DNA from: Salipiger pentaromativorans
GTDB lineage: Bacteria; Pseudomonadota; Alphaproteobacteria; Rhodobacterales; Rhodobacteraceae
Direction: 5' to 3'
NCBI RefSeq assembly: GCF_024721115.1
Contig: NZ_JAMDHK010000005.1
Span: 124,001-188,000, forward strand
DNA length: 64,000 nucleotides
A program made the position numbers and the translations under genes. This document shows positions 25,798 to 36,034 of this stretch, one piece after another. Under the pieces are notes generated by a model, which worked only from the letters and a program-made list of their open reading frames with translations, was not told the DNA's origin and made no database searches. Position 1 is the first letter of the stretch. Each line of letters begins with the position of its first letter.

Positions 25798-26763
25798 TCA
25801 TTCCACCGACTTTTCGCGCCGCCGCATCGCCCGCAAAAGCGGGCCGACGCGCAGGGTCGTGCCGGTCTCGAACCGGGTGCGGGTCCGCAGCACCGGACGG
25901 TTCTCCGAAACCGTGCCGCGGCCCTCACGCAGCACGATGTACACCCCCGAGCCGATGATCAGAACCGCGCCCGCCAGAGTCATCCCGTCGGGCCATTCGT
26001 CAAAGAACAGCGCCCCGTAAAGCGTGGCCCAGAGGAGCTGCGAATATTGCATCGGCGCCACGATCACCGCCTCCCCGGCCTTGTAGGCCGAAATCAGCAC
26101 GAAAGAGCCGGTCAGCGCCAGCGCCGCCATCAGCCCCACCCCCGCCAGATGCGCCAGCGGCATCGGCTGGTAGACGAAGGGCTGCGCGCAGGCCATGAGC
26201 AGGAAATTCGTCATCATCGGATAGAGCAGCAGCACCACCGAACGCTCCTCATGCCCGATCTTGCGCACCACGATCGAGGCCAGCGCGCCGCCGACCGCCG
26301 CGACCAGCGCCGCCGCATGGCCCAGCGTCAGCTCGGTGCCGCCGGGGCGCAACACCACAAGCACGCCCGCAAGCCCCACAAGCACCGCGATCCAGCGGCG
26401 CAGGCGGACCTGTTCGCCCAGGATCGGAATCGCCAGAACCGTAATCAGCAAAGGCTGTGCAAAGAGAATCGCATAGGTCTGCGCCAGCGGCAGAACCGAG
26501 AAGGCGTAAAAGGCGCAAAGCCCGGTGATCACCGCCGCCACGGTGCGCAGCGCCGTCCACCAGGGATGGATCGGCCGCAGATGGCCCGGGGTGGTGTCCC
26601 GGATCAGCATCAGGCTGACCAGCGGAAAGCTGAACAGGACCGAGAAAAAGACAATCTGGAACGGGCTGTAGCTTGCGCCCAGCAGCTTCACGATCACGTC
26701 GTGGCTGGAAAACACCGCGAAGGAGAGCAGCGCGAAAATCGCGCCTTTGGCATTGTGGCCCAT
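25798..26763 (-). CDS. EamA-family drug/metabolite transporter
   Basis: 321 residues with ten hydrophobic helices arranged as two EamA repeats (first starting AIFALLSFAVFSSHDVIVKLL, second about residue 150 at AAALVAAVGGALASIVVRKI), the standard DMT layout. The motif IPILGEQVRLRRWIAVLVG, with the conserved Glu after helix 4, is present. The last 40 residues form a basic, Arg-rich cytoplasmic tail. The substrate is unknown; such proteins often export amino acids or nucleosides. It is a separate transcript from leuB, with two hairpins in between. Confidence 0.88.
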   Translation of the reverse strand: MGHNAKGAIFALLSFAVFSSHDVIVKLLGASYSPFQIVFFSVLFSFPLVSLMLIRDTTPGHLRPIHPWWTALRTVAAVITGLCAFYAFSVLPLAQTYAILFAQPLLITVLAIPILGEQVRLRRWIAVLVGLAGVLVVLRPGGTELTLGHAAALVAAVGGALASIVVRKIGHEERSVVLLLYPMMTNFLLMACAQPFVYQPMPLAHLAGVGLMAALALTGSFVLISAYKAGEAVIVAPMQYSQLLWATLYGALFFDEWPDGMTLAGAVLIIGSGVYIVLREGRGTVSENRPVLRTRTRFETGTTLRVGPLLRAMRRREKSVE

Positions 26764-26868
26764 GGGAACGTCCCGGCTTGTCTCGCTGCGCGGCCCGCCG
26801 GGGCGGCGGCCACGCGAATCAACGCAATCTTGCGTTTGCTCTGCGAGAATACAGGCACCGGGTCAATC

Positions 26869-26893
26869 GTGCGGCGGCCAATATCCGCCGCAC
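26869..26893. terminator. Hairpin in the leuB-transporter gap
   Basis: GTGCGGCGG (26869-26877) and CCGCCGCAC (26885-26893) form a perfect 9-base stem with a 7-base loop. It is the second of two tandem hairpins downstream of leuB, with no T-run. Confidence 0.4.
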
Positions 26894-26918
26894 CCGCGTT
26901 TCCGACCGGAAACCGTGC

Positions 26919-26949
26919 GCGCCGCCCCCACGATGGGCAGGGGCGGCGC
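26919..26949 (-). terminator. leuB terminator hairpin
   Basis: GCGCCGCCCC and GGGGCGGCGC form a perfect 10-base stem around an 11-base loop, 5 bases after the leuB stop. There is no T-run, so it may act mainly to protect the 3' end. Confidence 0.5.
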
Positions 26950-26954
26950 CTGTC

Positions 26955-28058
26955 TCAGAGGCTGGCGTCGAGCGCGGCGAGGATCGCGCTGCCCATTTCC
27001 GAGGTCGAGACCGGGGTGACGCCCTCTTCGCCCAGCAGGTCGGCGGTGCGCACACCATCCGCCAGCACCTTGGACACGGCGCCTTCCAGGCGGTCGGCCT
27101 CGGCACCCATGTCGAAGCTGTAGCGCAGCGCCATGGCAAAGCTGAGGATACAGGCGATCGGGTTGGCCTTGCCCTGACCGGCAATATCCGGCGCCGAGCC
27201 GTGCACCGGCTCGTACATCGCCTTGGGACGGCCGTTCGGCATCGGCGCGCCCAGCGAGGCCGAGGGCAGCATGCCCAGCGAGCCGGTGAGCATCGCGGCG
27301 GCATCCGACAGCAGATCGCCGAAGAGGTTGTCGGTCACGATCACGTCGAACTGCTTGGGCCAGCGGCAAAGCTGCATGGCGCCGGCATCGGCGTACATGT
27401 GGCTCAGCTCGACCTCGGGATACTCCTTACCGACCTCGGTCACCACCTCGCGCCAGAGGATGCCCGATTCCATCACATTGGCCTTTTCCATCGAGCAGAG
27501 CTTCTTGCTGCGCTTCATGGCGAGCTCGAAGGCCGAGCGGGCCACGCGGTCGATTTCCGACTCGGTGTAGCGCTGGGTGTTGATGCCCACGCGCTCGTTG
27601 CCCTCTTCGATGATGCCGCGCGGCTCGCCGAAATAGATCCCGCTCGTCAGCTCGCGCACGATCATGATGTCGAGCCCGGCGACCACATCGCGTTTCAGCG
27701 ACGAGAAATCGGCCAGCGCGTCGAAACACTGCGCCGGGCGCAGGTTGGCGTAAAGGTCCATCTCCTTGCGCAGACGCAGCAGTCCGCGCTCGGGCTTCAC
27801 CGAGAAATCCAGCACGTCGTATTTCGGCCCACCCACGGCGCCCAGCAGGACGGCATCGACCTCCTGCGCCTTGGCCATGGTCTCGTCGGTCAGCGGCGTG
27901 CCATGGGCGTCATAGGCGGCACCGCCCACGAGATCCTCGCTCACATCGAAGGTGATGCCGCGCTTGTCGCCGTACCAGCCGATGATCCGGCGCACCTCGG
28001 CCATCACCTCGGGGCCGATGCCGTCACCCGGCAGGATGAGAAGCGAAGGGTTGCTCAT
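26955..28058 (-). CDS. leuB: 3-isopropylmalate dehydrogenase
   Basis: LeuB oxidises and decarboxylates 3-isopropylmalate to 2-oxoisocaproate with NAD, the third step of leucine synthesis. 367 residues from the ATG at 28058, preceded by GAGAGGA. Family motifs: [19 protein letters not shown] at the N-terminus, [21 protein letters not shown] with the substrate-binding Arg, [16 protein letters not shown] with the metal-binding Asp residues, and [15 protein letters not shown] for NAD. leuD and leuC lie about 6 kb away on the same strand, as is common in this group. Confidence 0.96.
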   Translation of the reverse strand: MSNPSLLILPGDGIGPEVMAEVRRIIGWYGDKRGITFDVSEDLVGGAAYDAHGTPLTDETMAKAQEVDAVLLGAVGGPKYDVLDFSVKPERGLLRLRKEMDLYANLRPAQCFDALADFSSLKRDVVAGLDIMIVRELTSGIYFGEPRGIIEEGNERVGINTQRYTESEIDRVARSAFELAMKRSKKLCSMEKANVMESGILWREVVTEVGKEYPEVELSHMYADAGAMQLCRWPKQFDVIVTDNLFGDLLSDAAAMLTGSLGMLPSASLGAPMPNGRPKAMYEPVHGSAPDIAGQGKANPIACILSFAMALRYSFDMGAEADRLEGAVSKVLADGVRTADLLGEEGVTPVSTSEMGSAILAALDASL

Positions 28059-28114
28059 GGGAATATCCTCTCCTCGAAACGTCCCGCACCGGGTATCCGA
28101 GGGGTCGGGGATGG

Positions 28115-29011
28115 TCAAGAAAACAACGGCGCAAGCCCCTGTTCCAGCAGATCCCAGACCCGGCGGATGCGGGGTGTGTGCCGCATCGCCTCATGTGCCG
28201 CCAGATAGACCGGAAGCGCCGGAAGCGGCAGTTCGGGAAAGAGCCGTTCAAGCCCCGCGTCCCGGTCCGCGAGATTGCATTGCAGCACCCCCGCGCCGCA
28301 GCCCGCGCGCACGAGCTGATAGCTCGTGACGAAATCGTCGCAGCGCGTCGCGAACCAATCGCGGGTCGCCGGCACGCCCATCTCGCGCATGGCCCGGATC
28401 ATCACATCGCTGCGGTCGAGCCCGACCATATCGCGACGCCAGAGCGCCTCCAGCGTCTCGGGTCGCCCGACCCGGTCGAGATAGCTGCGCGCCGCATAGA
28501 TCCCCATATCGAGATCGCCCAAATGCTTCATGACGATGTCGAGCTGATCGGGCAGGTACATCCGCACGGCAATGTCCGCTTCGCGGTAGAGCAGATTCTC
28601 GGTCTGGTCCGTGGGCACGAGGTCGATGGCGATCTCGGGCTCGCGCGCGCGGATGCGGGCAAGGATCGGCGGCAGGTGGAAATGCGCCGACATCACGCTG
28701 GCGGTGATGCGCACCGTGCCGGCCAGCCGCTCCGACCGTCCGGCGGCGGCGAGGTTGAGCGCCTGCATGCTGTCGCGGATCGCCCGCGCATGCGGCAGCA
28801 GCGCGGCCCCGGTTTCGGTCAGTGTCAGGCCCCGCGGCTGGCGCTGGAACAGCGTCACGTCCAGCACCGCCTCCATCTGCCGGATCTGCCGCCCGACCGT
28901 CGGTTGGCTCAGGCCCAGCCGACGTGCCGCCTCGGATAAAGAGCCGGTTTCGGCAACGCCGAGATAGGTCCGCACCAGCGACCAGTCGAGGGAGTGAAAA
29001 ACGGCATCCAT
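28115..29011 (-). CDS. LysR-family transcriptional regulator
   Basis: 298 residues. The N-terminal helix-turn-helix [27 protein letters not shown] and [18 protein letters not shown] are typical; the co-inducer domain follows. It reads toward leuB, 56 bases away, but also faces a divergent epimerase-like gene. A perfect palindrome covers its own start codon, suggesting autoregulation. The target is more likely the divergent gene, as is usual for LysR pairs. Confidence 0.88.
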   Translation of the reverse strand: MDAVFHSLDWSLVRTYLGVAETGSLSEAARRLGLSQPTVGRQIRQMEAVLDVTLFQRQPRGLTLTETGAALLPHARAIRDSMQALNLAAAGRSERLAGTVRITASVMSAHFHLPPILARIRAREPEIAIDLVPTDQTENLLYREADIAVRMYLPDQLDIVMKHLGDLDMGIYAARSYLDRVGRPETLEALWRRDMVGLDRSDVMIRAMREMGVPATRDWFATRCDDFVTSYQLVRAGCGAGVLQCNLADRDAGLERLFPELPLPALPVYLAAHEAMRHTPRIRRVWDLLEQGLAPLFS

Positions 29012-29023
29012 TCATTTATGAAT
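29010..29023. promoter_or_regulatory. Palindrome over the lysR start codon
   Basis: ATTCAT-TT-ATGAAT is a perfect inverted repeat overlapping the start codon of the LysR gene (29009-29011). It is a plausible operator for autorepression. Confidence 0.4.
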
Positions 29024-29107
29024 AGGAGATGCAGAAATTTTGGCAATATTCTTTTACCTGCGAATGGAAGACCCTGCCGTCCAAACATATGACCGGAGGG
29101 TGACGTT

Positions 29108-30019
29108 ATGGGAAAAGCGCTTGTTCTGGGTGGACATGGCCGGTTCGGAAGCCATGTCGCAGAAGCATTCTGGAACGCCGGCTGGGAGGTCTCTTTGTAC
29201 CAGCGCGGCACCGATCTGATGGCGGCGGCGCGCGGTGCCGATGTGATCGTGAACGGCTGGAACCCGCCCTATCACCTCTGGGCCGCCGAACTGCCGGGCC
29301 TCACCGATCGGGTGATCGCCGCGGCCCGGGTATCGGGGGCGACCGTCCTACAGGCTGGAAACCTCTATGTCTATGGCGCCGGATCGCCGGAATGCCTGTC
29401 CGTCGATACCCCGCATCGCGCGCGCAACCCGCTGGGGCGGCTGCGGATCCGGACGGAGGCGCAGCTTCGCGCCGCCGGGGTGAAGGTGATCCTGCTGCGG
29501 GCGGGCGATTTCCTGGACACGGAGCCCTCGGGCAACTGGTTCGACCGGATCCTCGCGCCGAAACTGGCGAAAGGGGTGCTGACCTATCCCGGCGCGCCCG
29601 AGATCCCTCATGCCTGGGCGTTCCTGCCCGATGTCGGGCGCGCCGCCCTGGCGCTTGCCGAACGGCGCGGCGACCTGCCATCCTTCACCGAGGTTCTGTT
29701 TCCCGGAAGCCCCCTGTCGGGACGGGACATCGCGGCGCATCTGGAAACCATCACCGGCCACGATGTGGCGTTGCGCGGGTTTTCCTGGTGGCCGCTGCAT
29801 CTTGCCCGTCCGGTCTGGCCGATGGCGGGTGACCTTCTGGAGATGCGCTATCTGTGGAACATGCCGCACCGGCTCGACCCGGCGCCGTTCCGGGCGTTGC
29901 TGCCGGAATTCCGCACGACCCCGGCGGAGGAGGCGCTGCGCGCCGCCACCGCCCATCTCATGGATCCTCCAGCGTCACGAGCACCATCCGGTGCCGCTGC
30001 CCCGGCACGGGCGGCCTGA
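29108..30019 (+). CDS. NAD-dependent epimerase/dehydratase-like protein
   Basis: 303 residues. The Rossmann motif is ALVLGGHGRFGSHVAEAF, and VNGWNPPYHLW and NLYVYGAGSPE follow the extended short-chain-dehydrogenase pattern; the Tyr of VYG may be the catalytic residue. ATG 29108 follows GGAGGGTGACGTT at a fair distance. The gene is divergent from a LysR regulator. Its last 62 bases overlap the end of the converging phosphatase-fold gene, and its Ala/Pro-rich C-terminus looks added on. Substrate unknown. Confidence 0.75.
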   Translation: MGKALVLGGHGRFGSHVAEAFWNAGWEVSLYQRGTDLMAAARGADVIVNGWNPPYHLWAAELPGLTDRVIAAARVSGATVLQAGNLYVYGAGSPECLSVDTPHRARNPLGRLRIRTEAQLRAAGVKVILLRAGDFLDTEPSGNWFDRILAPKLAKGVLTYPGAPEIPHAWAFLPDVGRAALALAERRGDLPSFTEVLFPGSPLSGRDIAAHLETITGHDVALRGFSWWPLHLARPVWPMAGDLLEMRYLWNMPHRLDPAPFRALLPEFRTTPAEEALRAATAHLMDPPASRAPSGAAAPARAA

Positions 30020-31010
30020 CCTCGGCCGCCCTCACCGTCAGACCCGCCGCAGGCAGCAGATAGCTGACCCGCATCGGGCCGGTCTGCTCCCAGTCCACCG
30101 TCGGCACGTCCGGCAGCGGATCCTGAAGGCGCGGATCGTTCAGAACGGCCCGCATCGCCTCGTGCCGCCCCTCGCCCCGCGCGGGGTCGAGATTGGCATT
30201 TCCGATCAGTACCGGGCGGTCGGGCGCCGCGCCGAACGCCCCGTCCAGATACCGCTGCCAAAGCGCCAGCTCATCGCGGTTGCGCCGCCCGTTGCGGTCG
30301 CCGGGCCCGTCGAAGACCGGCGGCGTCGCGTGCCAGGCCAGCAGGGTCAGCCCCCCGCCCCCCGCCCCCAGCGCAACCGCCCAATGCCCCGAGGACGACA
30401 GCCGCTGGATCTCTGGCGCGGGATCGCCGGGCAGTCGCAGATGGCCGGGCAGCGCCTGCCAGAGCAGATCCGAGAAATCCCGCCGAAGCTGCAAGGGTAT
30501 GCGCGACAGCAGCGCCATGCCCCCCTGCCCGGCGAACTGCCCGTACCCTTGGGCGTCCCGCGGCCCGCCCAGCCGCCCGTCGCCATCGAGATCGCGCCCG
30601 GTCGTCATGCCTGTATTGGACCGCAAGGCAAAGCGATGCGGATAGGCGGCACCCGCAGCCTCCAGCCGCGCGGCCAGCGCCTCCAGCGCCACCGCACCGT
30701 GATCGTAGTCGATATCCGTCAGCAGCAGCACATCGGGATCGGCGGCGGCAATCTCCGCCACCACCGCCTGCGCCTCGCCCTTCAGCAGATCCCGCAGCAA
30801 CAGCCCCGGCCCGGCGCGCGACAGATCCGCGTGCCATGTGGCCAGCCGCAGCGTCCCGGCGGCGACCGGCACCGCCAGAAGACAAAGCAGGATCAGACCG
30901 CTTGCAAATCCGCCTGCGCATAGGCGCGGCGGCGCTTTTCCTCGATCAGATCGGCGATGCGCATCAGCGCCACGCCGCGCATGATCAGACTTGCGGGAAG
31001 GAAGGCCCAT
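29958..31010 (-). CDS. Endonuclease/exonuclease/phosphatase-fold protein, exported
   Basis: Belongs to the endonuclease/exonuclease/phosphatase (DNase I-like) fold: TLRLATWHADL at the start of the domain, ADPDVLLLTDIDYDHG, LTLLAWHATPPVF and VLIGNANLDPARGEGRHEAM. The usual catalytic GDFN reads GNAN here, so activity may be altered. A signal-peptide-like stretch (GLILLCLLAVPVAAG) lies about 40 residues in. The only in-frame ATG (31010) sits 118 bases inside the upstream membrane-protein gene, and no GTG or TTG is nearer, so the true start is uncertain (a CTG near 30900 is possible). The 3' end overlaps the converging epimerase gene. Confidence 0.7.
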   Translation of the reverse strand: MGLPSRKSDHARRGADAHRRSDRGKAPPRLCAGGFASGLILLCLLAVPVAAGTLRLATWHADLSRAGPGLLLRDLLKGEAQAVVAEIAAADPDVLLLTDIDYDHGAVALEALAARLEAAGAAYPHRFALRSNTGMTTGRDLDGDGRLGGPRDAQGYGQFAGQGGMALLSRIPLQLRRDFSDLLWQALPGHLRLPGDPAPEIQRLSSSGHWAVALGAGGGGLTLLAWHATPPVFDGPGDRNGRRNRDELALWQRYLDGAFGAAPDRPVLIGNANLDPARGEGRHEAMRAVLNDPRLQDPLPDVPTVDWEQTGPMRVSYLLPAAGLTVRAAEVRPPVPGQRHRMVLVTLEDP

Positions 31011-31723
31011 GCGCTCATCGTCCAGATCAATGTCTGCGGATCGGTGAGCGAAATCGGGTCGATCATCGCCGACGCCAGCTTCATCACCGCCGGGATCAGG
31101 AATGGCAGAAGAAACCCTAACGCAATGTTAACATGACCGTCCCGTTTGAGACGATACAGGATATCCGCCCCCACGGTGGGGTCGAAGAGCGGCAGGTTGA
31201 CCCAGAAATTGAAGGCGCCGTTGCGGATCGGCCAGTTGAGCAGCCGCACCATCACGACAAAGGCCGCCATGGTGACCAGCGAGATGAGATAGGACAGGCC
31301 CGCATGGGTACGGATCAGATCGACCTGACGGGCGCTCATGTCGTCGGTGGCCACAAGCACCATCAGCCGGACCGGCGAATAGGGAAAGTCGAGCAGATCG
31401 CCCACGGCGGTCCCAAGCGACTCCAGCGCCTGGCTCAGCGCGGTCGGATGGGTGTCGCCCCGGCAGATCAGCGTCAGCACCAGCACGGTCGCGAACAGCG
31501 CGACAAAGCGCATCCGGTTGAAGGGCGGCGCGTCGCGGAACTCGATGATCGAGGGGTATTCGCCGATATATTCGACAAAGGTCAGCAGCGCGGCCACCAG
31601 CGACAGCAGCGCAATCATCTGCGTGGTATCCGCCGAGCTTCCGGACAGAAAAAGCGCCGGCATTGCAATGAGCAATGCCATGAGAACGGCCCGCACGCCG
31701 GCTTTCACCATCCGCTTGATCAC
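30893..31723 (-). CDS. Conserved membrane protein of unknown function
   Basis: 276 residues that I do not recognise as a named family. I see about six hydrophobic segments (roughly residues 12-30, 36-54, 72-90, 145-165, 205-225 and 240-262), several charged loops and a basic C-terminal tail (EEKRRRAYAQ). There is no signal peptide and no catalytic motif. It lies upstream of, and partly overlaps, the phosphatase-fold gene on the same strand, so they share a transcript. Confidence 0.7.
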   Translation of the reverse strand: MIKRMVKAGVRAVLMALLIAMPALFLSGSSADTTQMIALLSLVAALLTFVEYIGEYPSIIEFRDAPPFNRMRFVALFATVLVLTLICRGDTHPTALSQALESLGTAVGDLLDFPYSPVRLMVLVATDDMSARQVDLIRTHAGLSYLISLVTMAAFVVMVRLLNWPIRNGAFNFWVNLPLFDPTVGADILYRLKRDGHVNIALGFLLPFLIPAVMKLASAMIDPISLTDPQTLIWTMSAWAFLPASLIMRGVALMRIADLIEEKRRRAYAQADLQAV

Positions 31724-32091
31724 TGATCCTGCCCTTTCGGTCCGGCCGGACCCGGTTCGTTGCCGTGCCCTTGTTTCAACCTGACCCCGCCTTTGTGGCG
31801 GTCTGCCTCATTCTTGCCCAATTTCTGCCCACTTTCTCTCGACACGGCAAGGATCAGTTAAGAAAGAGCGCGGGAATCTGGCCCTTTCATGAAGAAATCG
31901 GTGCGTTTTTGCATCATTGTTGCTGCGCGCTTGCGCATCCAACGGTCTCGACCACAAGATCTTGAAAACTGAGATCTCTTTACCCGCTTTCCATGTTTTA
32001 TGGTCAGGTTTGACCTGCCGCATGGCCGGGACGGGCAAACCGGCATGGAACCTGTCGCGGACGCACAGGTGTGAACAGGAGGGACTGACAG
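31724..32091. promoter_or_regulatory. Divergent regulatory region before the CoA-transferase genes
   Basis: 368 bases between two divergent genes with no gene of its own. It is AT-richer than its flanks. It holds a hairpin (TGCGC-GCTT-GCGCA, about 31925-31938, with outer GTTG/CAAC), an AGATCT-centred partial repeat near 31960-31978, and an operator-like palindrome at 32002-32015. AGGAGG stands 11 bases before the first CoA-transferase ATG. Confidence 0.5.
32002..32015. promoter_or_regulatory. Operator-like palindrome upstream of the CoA-transferase operon
   Basis: GGTCA-GGTT-TGACC is a perfect 5-base inverted repeat 77 bases before the start of the CoA-transferase alpha subunit. GGTC/GACC half-sites are common among GntR-type operators. 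No regulator gene of that kind is adjacent. Confidence 0.35.
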
Positions 32092-32745
32092 ATGCATTTG
32101 GCGATATCGCTGGACGAGGTCGTGGAGATGATCCCCGACGGCGCGCGCGTGATGCTTTCGGGCTTCATGGGGGTCGGCACGCCGGACGGGATCGTCCGGG
32201 CGCTGGCCGCGTCCGGCAAGAAGGATCTGACGATGATCGTGAACGACGCGGCCCGCCCGCATTGCGGCGTCGGGCCGCTGGTCAAGGCGGGCTGCGTGAA
32301 GAAATTCATCGGCAGCCACATCGGCGTGAACCCGGATGTGCAGGAACAGATGCGCGCCGGCGTGCTCGAGGTCGAGCTGGTGCCGCAGGGCACCCTGGTC
32401 GAGCGCATCCGCGCCGGCGGCATGGGGCTCGGCGGTGTGCTCACGCCCACGGGGCTCGGCACGCTGATCGCCGAGGGCAAGCCCACGGTCGAGGTCGAGG
32501 GCAAGACCTATCTGCTGGAAACCCCGCTGCGCGCCGATTTCGCGCTGATCGCGGCGCGAAGCTGCGACTATGTGGGCAATCTGACCTACATGCTGACCGC
32601 GACGAATTTCAATCCGATCATGGCGCTTGCCGCGGATGTGGTGATCGCCGAACCTGAGGAAATCGTGCCCGTGGGGGTGATCCCGCCGGATTCGGTCAAG
32701 ACCCCGGGCGTGCTTGTGGACCATGTGATCAAGAGGGCGGCGTGA
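32092..32745 (+). CDS. atoD: 3-oxoacid CoA-transferase, alpha subunit (AtoD-like)
   Basis: 217 residues. Class I CoA-transferase alpha subunit: it moves CoA between acyl-CoA and a 3-oxo acid such as acetoacetate. Visible are the glycine-rich VMLSGFMGVGTPDGIVRAL, the KFIGSHIGVNPDVQEQM region and the NPIMALAADVVIAEPEE motif. The ATG at 32092 follows AGGAGG. It shares one base with the beta subunit (TGATG). Acetate, butyrate or succinate may be the partner; the exact acyl group cannot be told. Confidence 0.88.
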   Translation: MHLAISLDEVVEMIPDGARVMLSGFMGVGTPDGIVRALAASGKKDLTMIVNDAARPHCGVGPLVKAGCVKKFIGSHIGVNPDVQEQMRAGVLEVELVPQGTLVERIRAGGMGLGGVLTPTGLGTLIAEGKPTVEVEGKTYLLETPLRADFALIAARSCDYVGNLTYMLTATNFNPIMALAADVVIAEPEEIVPVGVIPPDSVKTPGVLVDHVIKRAA

Positions 32746-33434
32746 TGAAGGATCTGATAGATTTCACCACCATGGACCCGAAAGAGATCATCGCGCGCCG
32801 CGTCGCGATGGAGATCCAGCCGAAATCGCTGGTCAATCTCGGCATCGGCATTCCGACGCTGGTCTCGGATCATCTCGACGAGGGCATGGGCGTGTTCTTC
32901 CAGGCGGAGAACGGCGCCGTGGGGATGGGCCACCGCCCGCCCGAAGGCATGACCGACCGGCACCTGACCGATGCGGGCGGCAGCTTCGTCTCGGCGGTGC
33001 CGGGCGCCTCGACCATCGACTCGGCGTTTTCGTTCGGCCTGATCCGCGGCGGCCATCTCGATCTGACGGTTCTGGGCGGGTTGCAGGTGGATGCGCAGGG
33101 GCATCTCGCCAACTGGATGATCCCCGGCCAGTTCGTGCCCGGGATGGGCGGCGCGATGGATCTGGTCACCGGCGCGAAAAAGGTCATCGTGGCGATGATC
33201 CACAGCGCCAAGGGCAAGTCGAAGATCGTGCAGACCTGCGATCTGCCTCTGACCTCGCAGCGCCGCGTGAACCTGATCGTCACAGAGATGGCGGTGATGG
33301 AACCGCGCGACGACGGGCTCTACCTGCTGGAGACGGGCCCCGGCATCAGCGTCGACGAGGTGGTCGCAGCCACCGACGCAACCCTGGTGATCGACGGCGA
33401 CATTCCCGAGATGGATCTGTCGCGCTCGGTCTGA
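32745..33434 (+). CDS. atoA: 3-oxoacid CoA-transferase, beta subunit (AtoA-like)
   Basis: 229 residues from the ATG at 32745 (AGAGGG 7 bases before; a GTG at 32742 would add one residue). The catalytic Glu lies in FFQAENGAVGMG (about residue 47), and the family motifs IGIPTLVSDHL, LGGLQVDAQGHLANWMIPG and VIVAMIHSAKGKSKIV are present. It forms the heterodimer with the preceding gene. A thiolase gene 4 kb downstream on the same strand could supply the same short-chain acyl-CoA pathway. Confidence 0.9.
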   Translation: MKDLIDFTTMDPKEIIARRVAMEIQPKSLVNLGIGIPTLVSDHLDEGMGVFFQAENGAVGMGHRPPEGMTDRHLTDAGGSFVSAVPGASTIDSAFSFGLIRGGHLDLTVLGGLQVDAQGHLANWMIPGQFVPGMGGAMDLVTGAKKVIVAMIHSAKGKSKIVQTCDLPLTSQRRVNLIVTEMAVMEPRDDGLYLLETGPGISVDEVVAATDATLVIDGDIPEMDLSRSV

Positions 33435-33465
33435 GACGATCGGATCGCCGGCGCGATCCGACCGG

Positions 33466-33482
33466 GGCGGGGGCTCTGCCCC
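33466..33482 (+). terminator. Hairpin after the CoA-transferase operon
   Basis: CGGGGGC-TCT-GCCCCCG, a perfect 7-base stem, 32 bases after the beta-subunit stop. No T-run follows. Confidence 0.4.
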
Positions 33483-33592
33483 CGTCTCCCTGCGGCAGAC
33501 TCCCCCGGACACCTTGGCGCCAGCGGCCCCCATCGGGACAGGACGGCCCCGCCAGACGCAGGCGGAGGGCGCCAAGCGATCCCGGAAACGCA

Positions 33593-33621
33593 AAAGGCGG
33601 AGGACATCCGCCTCCGCCTTT
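33593..33621 (-). terminator. Terminator of leuC-leuD
   Basis: AAAGGCGGAGG and CCTCCGCCTTT form a perfect 11-base stem around ACATCCG; on the minus strand TTTTGCGTTT follows. It lies 20 bases after the leuD stop. Confidence 0.82.
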
Positions 33622-33640
33622 CCCAACTCTCAAGCCCGGT

Positions 33641-34246
33641 TCAGACCCAGGGGCGGCTCTGCCCGGCCTGTGCCTCGAACGTGTCGATGGCACCGACCTT
33701 CTCCATGGTCAGCCCGATGTCGTCGAGCCCTTCCAGCAGGCAGTGCTTTTTGAACGGGTCGATCTCGAAGGGGAATTCCTCGCCGTCCGAGGTGGTGATG
33801 ACCTGGTTTTCCAGATCCACCGTCATCCGCGCGTTGGCGCCCTTCTCGGCGTCCTTCATCAGCACATCGACCACCTCTTGCGGCATGACGATGGGCAGCA
33901 TGCCGTTCTTGAAGCAGTTGTTGTAGAAGATGTCGGCGAAGGAGGTCGAGACGATCGCCTTCACACCGAAATCCGCCAGCGCCCAGGGGGCGTGTTCGCG
34001 CGACGAGCCGCAGCCGAAATTGTCGCCGGCGACGATCACCTGCGCCTCGCGATATTGCGGTTTGTTCAGCACGAAATCGGGGTTTTCCGAGCCGTCATCG
34101 AGATAGCGCATCTCGTCGAAGGCATGCACACCAAGGCCCGAGCGCTTGATCGTCTTCAGGAACTGCTTGGGGATGATCATATCGGTGTCGATGTTCACCA
34201 GCGGCATCGGCGCCGCGATCCCGGTCAGCTTTTCAAACTTGTCCAT
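33641..34246 (-). CDS. leuD: 3-isopropylmalate dehydratase small subunit
   Basis: 201 residues, the swivelling small subunit of the isopropylmalate isomerase that turns 2- into 3-isopropylmalate. Motifs: [19 protein letters not shown] at the N-terminus and [21 protein letters not shown] (substrate-binding loop, about residues 75-95). It starts 11 bases after leuC ends and is followed by a strong terminator, so leuC-leuD are one operon. Confidence 0.96.
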   Translation of the reverse strand: MDKFEKLTGIAAPMPLVNIDTDMIIPKQFLKTIKRSGLGVHAFDEMRYLDDGSENPDFVLNKPQYREAQVIVAGDNFGCGSSREHAPWALADFGVKAIVSTSFADIFYNNCFKNGMLPIVMPQEVVDVLMKDAEKGANARMTVDLENQVITTSDGEEFPFEIDPFKKHCLLEGLDDIGLTMEKVGAIDTFEAQAGQSRPWV

Positions 34247-34257
34247 CGGGTCTCTCC

Positions 34258-35682
<1,425 letters not shown>

Positions 35683-35758
35683 GGGTGTCTCTCCGGAATA
35701 GGGAAAATAGCTTGGGCTGGGCGCGGTCGATCCCGCGCCGGGGCGGGCGAAGACAGGC

Positions 35759-35845
35759 TTATAGCCGCGCAAGCACCGAGAAGGTGGCGCCGTAGAACCG
35801 TTCGCGCAGACGCACGCGGTCTCCGAGGTCGAGAACCCGAGTCAT
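35759..35845 (-). CDS. Possible 28-codon leader ORF of leuC
   Basis: A short ORF starting [15 protein letters not shown] and ending FSVLARL, with five Leu codons, the last a rare CTA directly before TAA. No Shine-Dalgarno sequence is seen; a TTGATC-N17-TATCTC box ends 6 bases before the ATG, so a transcript would be nearly leaderless. A GGCGCGG/CCGCGCC hairpin lies between it and leuC, with only a weak T-run. It may be an attenuator leader or chance. Confidence 0.35.
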   Translation of the reverse strand: MTRVLDLGDRVRLRERFYGATFSVLARL

Positions 35846-35851
35846 GCAGGC

Positions 35852-35880
35852 GAGATACAGGGAGTCCCTCTTTCGATCAA
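35852..35880 (-). promoter_or_regulatory. Probable leuC promoter
   Basis: On the minus strand TTGATC (35880-35875), a 17-base spacer and TATCTC (35857-35852) fit a sigma-70-type promoter. It is about 170 bases upstream of leuC. The rest of the 350-base gap up to the MscS-type gene holds only the short leader ORF. Confidence 0.5.
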
Positions 35881-36034
35881 GGGGCGCGACGCGCAACGCC
35901 CCGCAGGCCCCCGGCATCCACCCCGCGCGGAATGACCGGATTTCCACCTTTCAGAGCCGCCCCACTGCGCGCTCGTCTCTTGCCCCCTGTCCGCGCCGGT
36001 GTAACTCTTGCCGCAAGAGGAGGGCCGCAATCAC

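Noticed and set aside
31919-31943. Small hairpin in the CoA-transferase promoter region as a terminator
   Set aside because: It lies upstream of both divergent genes, not behind any, and has no T-run.
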